Below, piece after piece: positions 49,460 through 59,500 of a DNA stretch of 64,000 nucleotides. How positions within the stretch are numbered: position 1 is the stretch's first letter; each line of letters begins with the position of its first letter. Origin of the DNA: Oscheius dolichura (taxonomy: Eukaryota; Nematoda; Chromadorea; Rhabditida; Rhabditidae); the NCBI GenBank assembly GCA_932521035.1, contig OW051496.1, forward strand, positions 10,602,001 to 10,666,000, written 5' to 3'. A program made the position numbers and the translations under genes. The notes below the pieces were generated by a model. The model did no database searches, was not told the DNA's origin, and saw only the letters and a list, made by a program, of their open reading frames with translations.

Positions 49460-50391
49460 AAGCTGCCGAACAACAGCAATTAGAATACAAAGGCAATTTT
49501 GTCAACAAGTCCTGCCGGATCTTCTCTCCATTACTTGTACTTGTTTTCCTCTAATTACTCTTACTTTTTAAAAAATTGATTCGCCATATTTCTTCCTGTT
49601 TGTCGCGATTAATTTCGATTTGAGTATTGAGGGCGGATATCTATGTGTGACATCGCGAAACGACAATCGTAGATGGAGATTCAAGTAATGTTCAAAACAA
49701 AGTACCCTTCGTTATTGCTGTATCAATTAGGAGAAGATTTATATTACAATTAGCTAGTTCTATGCAACGCCGGAGTACAATACTAGAGCCCAACTTTTAC
49801 CAAGAAGTTGATGTTATAGATCAAACAACGTTTCGGCTAGATACCGACTCATCTACTTACCTAGAGTGAAGGTAGAACGAAAGACGGGAATAATAAAAAG
49901 TATATGTGATAGACGTATCCTAGCCATGGCGCCTTGGGGTCTACTCTCCGAGACGATCCGCCCATCGCGGGTTCAAGATCATTGAGACGAGGCCACTTTC
50001 AAAGTTGAAGCGCGTGGGATAAGAGATTTCCATTCTGGGATATAGATGTTGATAGAAACGTATCTTCTTTTTCGGTAAATACACTTTCAATTGTAGAAAT
50101 GTTATAACCTATTTGTGCATCGCAGCTTTAGGTATCTTGGAATATTCTTACGTGCCGATTTGTTCACTGCATAATTAGAAAGAAGCAATGACAGTTACAA
50201 TATAGTCTAAATTCCACATCGTATTGCTAACCTTGCAGTTTCTTATAATGCAAATCAAATGTTCTCGACTACTGCGCTAGGGGTTGGGTCTTGGCACCAT
50301 TCATACTCTTACTCTGAATGTTGCGTCTTTCTTTGTCTGGATTTAAAATTCTTTATTTTCATCATCTTCTGGTTGCTATAATTAATTTATA
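49460..50391. other. Intergenic region between divergent TSP1 and COM-1 genes
   Basis: No gene is supported. The region is AT-rich and likely holds promoters in both directions. A CTTTTCAG leader acceptor (about 50396-50403) closes it. Confidence 0.4.
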
Positions 50392-50419
50392 TTTTCTTTT
50401 CAGTTTCTATTCGCCATAA

Positions 50420-50425
50420 ATGTAA
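50420..50425 (+). promoter_or_regulatory. Minimal start-stop upstream ORF overlapping the COM-1 start
   Basis: The leader reads ATGTAATG. ATG-TAA forms a start-stop uORF whose last A is the first base of the main ATG. It lies 17 nt after the probable leader acceptor. Confidence 0.6.
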
Positions 50426-51993
50426 TGTCGACAAGTGGAGGACCATCAACTTCTTCTGATAATTCAACGATTGAGAGAAAACGGAAATATAGGAAATTGA
50501 CAAAAGTAAGTCATTCATTTATTTTATAAGTTTTATAACAATATTCAGACTTATTCTTCTTCTGATCTCCCTTCTTCAAATAATGAAAATGACGCTGGAT
50601 TATTGAATGAAACAGTCTCCATTTTTTCAAGCCCAGAATGTAATAATGGAGAAATGCAGAGGTAAATTGCTTCAGTTCCAATTTAAATAGCGAATATTTC
50701 TGGTTGTCTAAATGTAAAAGGTCGCCTATCTTATCTTCTGCCTGTTCAAGTCGAGACGAAGTGAAAACAATTGCGAAGATCATTTTATTGAATTTTTGCA
50801 GATTGATACCTCAAAAGATATTTTTGACATTACCCCTGAGAATGCGGAGATAGTTCTTTCCATTTCAAGGGAATCATCACGGAGTCCTTTAAAATCTGTA
50901 AACTCTACTCCATCTAGTAAAGGAAGTCCAGGACCGGTTTGTTATTTTTGTCCTATATCAATTAGTTTTTAGAAACAACTCAAACTCGATAAATTCGTTG
51001 TTCATTCGTATTCAGAGACTTCCGTCATGAACAAAAAACGTGCTCAGCAATCAAAAATTGATTTATTTGTAAAATGGAAAGACCCATCACGAAAACATGC
51101 AGCAGAAAAAGGTTTGTAATTTATTATGTCACTGTTTTATTATAGTAAATAGCGAAAAATAAATTCTTCAAGAAAGCGGAAGTTGCCGGTGTCCACGATT
51201 CCTTCTGGACAGTTCCTCAGCATGTTGTAGACAAAATTGATAAAGTGAAATCACCTATAAAGAAGAAACCATGGAAAAAGGTTATATTTTTGAAGATGTT
51301 TATCATTCATGGAATTTTAGAAAACTCCTATAAAATCACCGTTAATGTCTCCAGTAAAGCAATATAAGCCAAAAGCTATAAAAGTTGCAAAACCGAAGAA
51401 GAACGTGTCTAGTTCAGAAGAACCCGAGGTGAGCTCATAGATTTTTAACAAAATATTTTCTTTTTTAGGATCCTGACCTGGAAGAGCAAATAAACATAAG
51501 AAAACAGATGATGAAAAAAATAATGAGCGGCAATAAAAAGAAAGAAAAAGGAACAATTTTGCAGAAAATTGAAGTATTTCCTTTTTTTCCACTTTTATTT
51601 ATAAACCATCTAGGAAGGCCACCGCGCACGCTTAGCAGATGGACAGGTAATACGTAAACAAGAAGATCGGCAAAGAATGCATGCAACTGATTGCCCTTGC
51701 TGTAAGGAATACTATGACGCATTGGAACTAAGTCCTAATTCTCGGCAACAAAGAATTCAACAGGTTAGAAAATATTTTTATTCTGAACACTGCCTATTTT
51801 AGTCAAGTCGGCATCGATTTGTAGATAATCCAATGCCAAAAACACCAGAGCATTATTGGGATGTAAGTTATTTTCTTGTATGCAGCAACCACTTACCTTT
51901 TAGCTAGGTTTCCCGACTTCATCTGAAAAACGCCGTCGGAAAGCTGCAAGTAGTTCATCTGGAAACCGTTCCGCTGCAAAGAAGTTGTTTTAA
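50425..51993 (+). CDS. com-1: COM-1/CtIP/Sae2 DNA-end resection factor
   Basis: Eleven exons: 50425-50505, 50549-50661, 50691-50760, 50802-50936, 50973-51111, 51153-51280, 51321-51428, 51469-51573, 51614-51763, 51803-51862 and 51904-51993. The join is 1179 nt (392 aa). CtIP-family proteins activate the MRN complex to trim double-strand breaks, including SPO11 breaks in meiosis. The conserved C-terminal domain is complete: CPCC at 320-323 (CPCCKEYYDALELSP), the RHR motif at 346-348 (SSRHRF) and PKTPEHYWD (about 355-363). S/T-P sites (SPLKS, TPIKSPLMSP) are candidate CDK sites. A QQSKIDLFVKW segment resembles a degenerate PIP box (weak). Exon 3 was inferred because phases fail without it. It is followed 160 bp later by prefoldin 6, suggesting an operon. 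Confidence 0.9.
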
Positions 51994-52153
51994 TCGTTAC
52001 GAGTCATTTTTACGGTGATCTGTATTTGTTTGCAATGTATTGCATATTTATAAATTGTAACATGCATCGACATTTGCGTTTATTTTCAAGTTATTATGCT
52101 GTTTAATATTTCTACTTCATTGTTTTCAATTTTATTATTTCTTTGTAGGACAA

Positions 52154-52647
52154 ATGGCTGCTGCTGACGCATTCAAAGCCAGATTTGAAGAAGAGCTTAC
52201 CAAGTATAAGCAACTTGAAAAAGGTACTAGCAAACCTCTTTTTTAATTGCAGCTTCTAATTTTCAGATCGGGAAAAATATATTAGCAATCGTCAGCAATT
52301 GGAAAGCCAATTGACTGAGAATAATCTCGTTAAAACTGTAAGACTCCTCTACTTCTTTGTGTAGTTTGATTTTTTTAGGAATTTGATCTTTTGGAAAGCG
52401 ATGCTAAAGTGTACAAGCTTATTGGTGCTGTTTTGATCAAACAAGACTTGGAAGAAGCCAAAACCAACGTCGAAAAGAGACTTGAGTATATTAATGGAGA
52501 AATGTAAGTAATCTTCTGGAAATTTACGTATATTTATTTTTCAGTAAAAGAGTGGAGGACAATTTATCTGATCATGCAGAAAAGTCGAAAAAGCAGAAGG
52601 AGAAGCTGATGAGTATGCAAGAAAACTTCAAACGAAGCCAGCAGTAA
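52154..52647 (+). CDS. pfd-6: Prefoldin subunit 6
   Basis: Four exons: 52154-52223, 52267-52337, 52379-52503 and 52545-52647. The join is 369 nt (122 aa). A beta-type subunit of the hexameric prefoldin chaperone, which hands unfolded actin and tubulin to CCT. Two long coiled-coil helices (N-terminal EEELTKYKQLEKDREKY; C-terminal RVEDNLSDHAEKSKKQKEK) flank the beta-hairpin region VYKLIGAVLIKQDLEEAKTN. Family length is typical. A TTTGTAG acceptor five bases before the ATG and the 160-bp gap after com-1 suggest SL2 trans-splicing as a downstream operon gene. Confidence 0.95.
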
Positions 52648-52762
52648 TCAGGTTCAACAGCTATTGCTATGCTGCCTTTTTAAATTGTTTCTACCATTTT
52701 TTGCCAAATTTTACCTTGTTTTTTTCGTTATCCCTCAATTATATAAATTGTTGAAGGTTTTA

Positions 52763-52834
52763 TTGATGTAAGTTGTACATCACCCTACGTTCATCGCCCA
52801 GGATCTAATCGCTTGGAGCCATCAGACACGTGGA
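52763..52834 (+). ncRNA. Candidate structured RNA, copy 1
   Basis: A 72-nt unit with two predicted hairpins: TGATGT with ACATCA, and CCAGG with CTTGG around an ATCTAATCG loop. It is repeated 360 bp downstream with few changes. Strand is a guess. It matches no RNA class I can name. Confidence 0.4.
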
Positions 52835-53122
52835 GTGTCATTTCATTTCACAACAATCCAGACATGATCGTCTAATCAGACAAGTTCGTCAACAAAAAAA
52901 ACCTAAACGAAAGCAAAGAAATGATCAGTAAGCATCTCAAAAGAAGCGATAGAACGACACTTTGCTTCATCCCTCCTCTGCCAAAGCTGTCGCTTTCTTG
53001 ACATTTGATCCTTCGGAGGTATACAACGACGGAAATCAGTTTTGACAAATTATCATACAAAATTCTACGGCTCGGATTACTGTAACGCGGATCATTTGGA
53101 GATTTTTTTAAAATTCAATAAA

Positions 53123-53194
53123 TTGATGTAAGCTGTACATCAAGCCACGTTCATCGCCCAGGATCTAATCGCCTGGAGCCATCAGACACGCGGA
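53123..53194 (+). ncRNA. Candidate structured RNA, copy 2
   Basis: Same unit as at 52763. The second stem here is CCAGG with CCTGG, so the T-to-C change keeps pairing. A T7 run follows about 30 bp downstream. Confidence 0.4.
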
Positions 53195-54174
53195 ACATTG
53201 AAGTGCCAGCACATGTCATTTTTTTGGATGTTGCACAAATTGGCAATTCCTCTATTTTACGGCTGATTTCTTCGACTGCAAGTCCAATCCAGCCGAATCT
53301 CATGCTAAGCAATTCTCGTGTCATTGACGTCCTCGCGACTTATGGATGACCTCTTCCTTGGGGACAACCGGTGTTCGGACAGCCACCCTCATCGGAAGAA
53401 GCCTCGTGACTCTTGAAGACAATTCTTTAAACTTTGAGCCAAATCAATTTGCTCTTTTCACACATATTTTTAAACTTTTAGATTTCTTTCAGGAATAGAA
53501 AGCAAGCTATAGTAGTCGACGGATAATGTTACAAGCTTTATGTCGAATCAATTTCACTCTATCCAAAAAAAACACATTGTTTGCTCACTGATGTAAAAAA
53601 GTTTGTTTTGAGTTTCTTTTCATTCTTTCGTCAATTCAATTATTTCAGTTTTGCAACCTGGAAACATTATTATTTAGCCGCATGCTTTATTTTCTTCTAT
53701 TCTTCATTATAATCGACAAATTTTATTGTACAAGCTCAAGCTATGTTTTTACGGCTATAGCAGCGGTACGAAAAGGCCCTATTAATCTGGAGAGGCCACT
53801 TTTCGGAGGAGGTGTAGCTCTCTAGCGGTCTTTTTAGCTACGGCCATAAACGGCAAAGATTTCTTGCTCTCTTGCTCCTGTTCAATCCACTTTTCTTTTG
53901 CCAGGAGTGATTTGTGCCGCCAGCCAACGAGAAGAGAGACCAGATTGCCCTCTCAGATATCCCCGTGCATTCCACCACACCCAGAGAGGGGAAGATATGC
54001 TAATCCGTGTGACATGTCCCCCTTCGGCTTTTAATTTCTTACCTCGTCTACTGCTCTCTTCCTCCGAATGCCATATGCTAATGGAATTATATCTGGAAGT
54101 GCCCGTTTTATTCTTTCCTTCGTCCCAATCCTTCTTTTTCTTGGCTGTATTGCATTTTTGCACATTTTAGAGTG

Positions 54175-54279
54175 ATGCGAATCAAGCGACGCGATTACAG
54201 GACATTTTCATTACTTCCTGGAATTGCGGGTAATACAGAGGTTGACGAGGAAAGTGAAGGATTCTTTGATAAAGCTAAG
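54175..54279 (+). CDS. Probable alternative first exon of the DEG/ENaC gene
   Basis: ATG 54175 follows a CATTTTAG acceptor by four bases, typical of leader addition. The exon encodes 35 aa (MRIKRRDYRTFSLLPG, ending EGFFDKAK) and ends in phase 0 at a GTAAGG donor. The next phase-0 acceptor with a recognisable continuation is the DEG/ENaC exon at 56925. The charged, TM-free composition suits the cytoplasmic N-terminus of such a channel. It could instead be an isolated exon of another gene. Confidence 0.5.
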
Positions 54280-55783
54280 GTAAGGCGAAACAGTGAGTGG
54301 AGAGCAAAAAGAGGAGGGTTCAAGTGGCTCCGCTTATAAACACGCAATCTATTGTTCTTCCGGAGACACTTCCACTTATTCTTAGTAAAGAAATTGGTTC
54401 TTGACCTGGGAAAACTGCTGATTGGATAAAAAAAGTGAAAAAATGGAGAAAAAGTGAGCGCGACTCGATATTTTCACTTATTTGCCAACTTCAATGTTTT
54501 CCTCCCCTTTTCTAGCAATTTAACCCATTTTTTCTCTTATATTTATTATCAAAATAAAGAGCACGATCTATTCTACAAAATAAGCTATAGACAGGACTAA
54601 AAACATTGATCATATAAAGGAAACATAAGCGATTTCACGTAAGTATCAGTCATTTTTCACCTTTTCTCCGTCTTTTCCATTTTTCTTCCATTTTTGATGG
54701 ATTTTTTCCATTCTTGATGTTATTTAGTACCTTTAGCAGCTAGCTAATAATTCTCTGCATACATTTATTACAAAAAAACCATTCTATGAAGTATTTTATC
54801 TATTCAAATGCTCTACAACTGGTGAAACTCGAAAAGTAGCCATACTTGCTTGTTTTCTCATCTTTACTTGGTTTATTTTTGTTATTTATGAATTTTCCAA
54901 TTAGAATAAACTGCAGTTAGTGAATAGAAACCTTTTTTTGTAGTTTTATAAGAATTGTTCTCCAAAAAAAGTCAACAATTAGAAATAATTCATTGCCTAT
55001 AAAGTATTTTACCATTCCAGCTTGAAAATTAGTCACTTTCTCAATTACAAATAATTCCAAATATTCTAGATACTCTTTTCTCTCTCCCTTGTCAATTTTC
55101 AATCTCCTGTGTCAAAAGAATCTGCAACGTGGCTCGTTTTTGCCGCATCCAGCGGAGCGCCTCCACATTAAAGGGGGACAGACGGTTCGTCCATCAAATA
55201 AATGTGTTTTCTTGAGTGTAAAAGTCGTCCAGCTGATTCCAGCGTTGGCTAACGTCTCTAATAAGGTTGAATGAGACCGCTGGGAGGCAGAATCCTTTAA
55301 ATGGACCGGGTAGAGCAAGAAAAAGAAGCTAGACCTCCCTCCTCTCCCTGAGGTGATCCCTTTTTCTGATTTATTCTCCCAGCCAAAAAAATTTAAAATC
55401 AAACAAACCCAGAGGGCCTGAATGATGATCCCAGCCGGCGGGGCTCTTTATAGTCCTCCTCCAATCACGGCCTCCCCTCCCCCGGGGATCACTTATTTTC
55501 TTTGACCTTTTTGCAGTCCAACTCGATGACATCTCCCCCATGTCTAAGAGGGGCTGCTCACAACACGAGGCCATTTGTTACCAGACAGAGAGAGAGTCCA
55601 GGTTTTTATGTCTTCTGGGACTGAGGTGATGAGCTGGGGCGGAAAAGACCAGAGGAAAAGTTATGGCCCCGGGAGAGGTTACTTGTGTGGCTTTGAACGA
55701 TGGTCAGGGCCGTTTGGGGTCTCACAACGATGGGAAATTATTAAAATTTGATTACAATATGAAAAAAATGGAAAAGAAAGCCT

Positions 55784-55864
55784 GCATCCGTAAAATATTT
55801 AGCCGTTCTTTTAGCTTCAGGGCGCGCTTTCCTATCCTTCCCGCTGCCGAGATCTTACGGGTGT
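55784..55864. repeat. Palindromic repeat family 1, short form, left arm decayed
   Basis: Left arm GCATCCGTAAAATATTTAGC is degenerate; right arm GCTGCCGAGATCTTACGGGT is good. Confidence 0.7.
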
Positions 55865-56263
55865 GGGCGCTGGGATTTCTAGGGTCAAAAACGCTGGTTT
55901 TCCTTCATTTCGATCCCTCCTTTCAAGTCGGCGAATTAACTTGTTCGTGGTCGTATTTTCTTTTCCGGGTTAAAAATCGCCTTGACAGCTACTAAAAAGC
56001 CGCCAAGCCTTTCCTTTCCAATAAAAACCCAGTAGTACTCAAATAGCTGTCACTTTCACACCGAGACACACCCCTTCCACATTTCATGCATTATCGCCCG
56101 ACCCCTCGATGATTGCCAGTTTTGGCGCTATGTTTAGCAGTTCTTCTCAATTAAAAAAGGTTAGCTGCTTTGGAGAGAGTTGAGCCCCCGGTTTAGCCGG
56201 GACGGGACACGGAAAACAGTAGGTCAGTCAGGCGGGAAAATTTCTTTTAAAAAACTGCCATTT

Positions 56264-56332
56264 GAGTACCGTAATCCCTTCCAAGATGCGCCTTTCCTAC
56301 TCTTCCAGCTGCCGAGATTTTACGGGTGCTGG
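56264..56332. repeat. Palindromic repeat family 1, half decayed
   Basis: The right arm AGCTGCCGAGATTTTACGGG is intact, and the left arm is reduced to TACCGTAATCCC. TTTCCTA-CTTCCAGCTGCC is shared with the copies at 55784 and 57070. Confidence 0.65.
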
Positions 56333-56590
56333 TGTTCCGAAGGAGTTCAGCCCATTTTCGAGAGTATTGTAGCTTTTGCTTCCCCTCAAAAGCCGCCTCT
56401 TGGAAGAGGATGCCCCCGTTGATTTATTTCCCTGTTATGATAAAATTCATCCCCGCCTGCTGCTGATAGAAGTGAAAAATGCTTGATGATGGTGTGTTTT
56501 TCCCTTGAGGGCATTCCGTCCATTTCGTCCGTCGACAGCCCCGCCCCGTGGTGCCGCTTCCTTCCCCCGACCGCCACCTTCCCAAATGAC

Positions 56591-59500
56591 ATGAACGGCG
56601 AGCTGATCCTCGACGTGCCCCTCCTCACCCGCACTACAGAAGATTCCGGCTGTGATTCCTCGTCTCCCCAGTCGTCTAAACATAGCGGCAGTGGCGGCCC
56701 GACCGAAGAGTTAAACTTCCTATTGGTCCCGAAACGAAATCGCTGCGAACGGCGGGGCTCCTTCATCGCAGATGTTTATGATAAGGCCGCCAGCGTTACA
56801 AAGGTTATTCCCGCTCTTAATAATTTGTGAGAATTAGGGGGTGGGACCCATAAAAAGTCCGCCGTTACCAGATGTTCTCCCCTTCCCGTTGGACATAATG
56901 AATCTATTGAGCCAATCGTTTCAGGACCTGGGTAAAGCCGTTCCGGAGAAGACGAAAGAGGTTCGCGGAGAGTTGAGCCATGCTTTTAAAGAATTCTGTG
57001 AGCAGACGACGGCTCATGGCCTGCCGATGGTGAGTTTCCCCCATTTTTTAGCCCCTTTTTCCATTTCCCGCACCCGTATGATCTCGGCAGCTCGGCGGTC
57101 TGTTTATTCAATGCCAAGCCTTCCAGCTGCCGAGATTTTACGGGTGCGCGTGCCGCCTTTTTCCGGGTTTGCGCGTGCCGCCTTTTTCCGGGTTTCCGCA
57201 CCCGTAAAATCTCGGCAGCGCGCAGGCCTTTTAGTTCACAACCAATCCCACGGGCTGCCGAGAATTTACGGGTGCAGAAGCGTGGACTGTATATTCATTT
57301 CCCGCTCTTTTTTAGGTGGTCAATCGGCACCTCTGGATAAAATTAGTCTGGATCTTCCTCAGCCTGATTTCTATCATCGTCTTCAGCTATAATTGTGTAC
57401 AGATTATAAACAAATGGAATAGGACCGATAAAATAGTCAATGTTGAGGTCTAGTTCTCCTTTTTGCCGTCTAAAAGAGAATTTCAGTTAGAATTTGAATC
57501 CGCTCCTTTCCCGGCAGTTACACTGTGTAATTTGAATCCATTTAAACGTCACCTGGCTAGATCGGTGCCGGAAATTAGTGAGACTGTAAGTCTGGAAGAG
57601 GAGACGAGGAAAGAAGCGAGATATTTCAGCTGGACGCGTTCCACCAAGCAGTCATCTTCAGTAACGACGCCCAATTTAAAGAACAGACCAGGTTTAAGAG
57701 GGACGCCAAAAAGGGTGAGTCCAGGCAGTTTTTAGAGAATATTTTCCCCCAATGTTGTTGGAAATTCCAACCAATTTGACGGTTTTCTGGGAATCAAAAT
57801 TTCGCGCCGCCGCACCCGTAAAATCTCGGCAGCGCGCGGTTCTTTTACTTCAAAGCCAATCCCGCGAGCTGCCGAGATTTTACGTGTGCGGTGTGCGTTC
57901 CAGCGATCAGATTTGAACCGCTTGTCAGCCCGGGGTATTATTCATTTTCCCGCCATTCTTCATTCCTTATTCTTTCACCTCTCTCCCCGTCTTTTCTTTT
58001 GATAAATCTGTCATAAATATTTACCCCTCCTGGCCTAAAAAACCCTCCTAACAATTTATAATATTCAGGTAATTATCGCTACGTCCAATATGAGCCGGTG
58101 TTTTCGGCGTGTGATTGTAAGAAAGGTCTCAATAATGAATGTATAAGTGAGTCGCCTTTTCTCTCTTTGCCCGTTAAAAACTTTCGGGAGAGACTAAAGA
58201 ACGGGCGAGTTTTTCAGGTAATGACGCGGTGCCGTTGAGTCTCCAAGAAGCGTGTATCTGTAATTTTGACCGGACTGATGCCAGCGCTTGGCCGTGCTAC
58301 AGTACTTCGTAAGTTTAAAACTCCTTTTTACGCGCTTCTCCAAGCTCTGGAATAGCTAGTTTTCCGTGCCGCTGCACCCGTACAATCTCCGCCGCGCGTT
58401 GTTCTTTTAGTTCAGTGCCAGTCACGCGAGCAGCCGAGATTTTATGGGTGCAGGCGCGCGGCCAAATCTCAATTTCTTCGCTGCTTCTGCCCTAAAAGTA
58501 GCAAAGTGGAGCCAATCTCGTCACAGTGATTAACTTTTCCGAACTGCCCCCCTTTCCTGAAGATTGCCTGCCCCCGTTTAAATGACCGGGGGCTACTCCG
58601 TCAAGCGACTAATCTTCTTCCCAAAACTCCCTCCAAGTGCAGAAAAAGATGGGGGAATAAATTAATACGAGCTCGGGTTTACAACACCGGCCGAGAGGCG
58701 AGGAAACAACAATCATCTCTTGTGAGATTGATGCACTTTACGACAGGACTGTGGCCCGGGAGCCGGCGGGTGGGAGGCAAGAAACACGACGGGAAACATG
58801 ATTGAAGGGTGAGGGTGGGCCCGGGAGAGAAATACATTTCGAATTCTTTAAACCCCAACAGCCAAAAACACAATTTGTTATTATCTTTTTGAGACGAAAA
58901 CAAGGGTGATCTAATTAGGGAGAAAGGGACCGGACAGAATGGGAGAGGTCATGAGCTATGGTCACATTAAGCGACTGGGCTATGACCTATTGAAGATCGG
59001 CCCCTCTGGGTGACCATGGGATACGCTAAAAATAAATGGGGATCTTGAAAATTTAGAGAAAAAAAGGGGAAAAAATATGGACAGAAGAAACGAAAAAATT
59101 CAGATTCGGCCGCGCGCCTGCACCCGTAAAATCTCGGCAACTCAAGGGATTAGCTTTGTAGTAAAAGAACGGTGCGCTGCCGAGATTTTACGGGTGCAGC
59201 GGCAGGGAAATTGGCTCACCAGAGCGGAAAAAGCTTACCGTATAGTTTTCCAAAAAATATGGTTACCGTAACGGGTCCAAAACCTTCCGCACGGGACCTT
59301 TTGAGCAAAAGTGATCGGGATTTTCGATTTTTTTTTCGATTTTTTCATCGCCGTTTGTCCAAAAAGGGATTGTACGGTATCCCTAAAAAAGTCTATACCC
59401 CCGATAAAATATCGTTCCAGGACCTGGCAGGAGTCAATCTGCCCCGAGTGCAATGAGATCGGCTTCTGTAACGTGCCGAACACGACGGGGACGGATTCCA

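Larger units (their letters stand above)
52648..54168. other. Intergenic region with a duplicated structured element
   Basis: No protein gene is supported. It holds two copies of a 72-nt candidate RNA (52763 and 53123), prefoldin 3' sequence, and AT-rich DNA up to a CATTTTAG leader acceptor at about 54163-54170. Confidence 0.45.
54280..56590. other. Long first intron or intergenic region
   Basis: No gene is supported. It contains AT-rich DNA (54500-55080) and GC-richer DNA with degenerate palindromic repeats at 55784 and 56264. Confidence 0.4.

Noticed and set aside
49920..49995. GGGTTCAAGATC resembling a tRNA B box
   Set aside because: The flanking bases do not form a T-arm stem, and no acceptor, D or anticodon arms can be drawn.
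53882..54170. Frames of about 90 codons on both strands before the 54175 exon
   Set aside because: They overlap each other, have no domain, and the plus-strand one runs into the leader acceptor; treated as noncoding.
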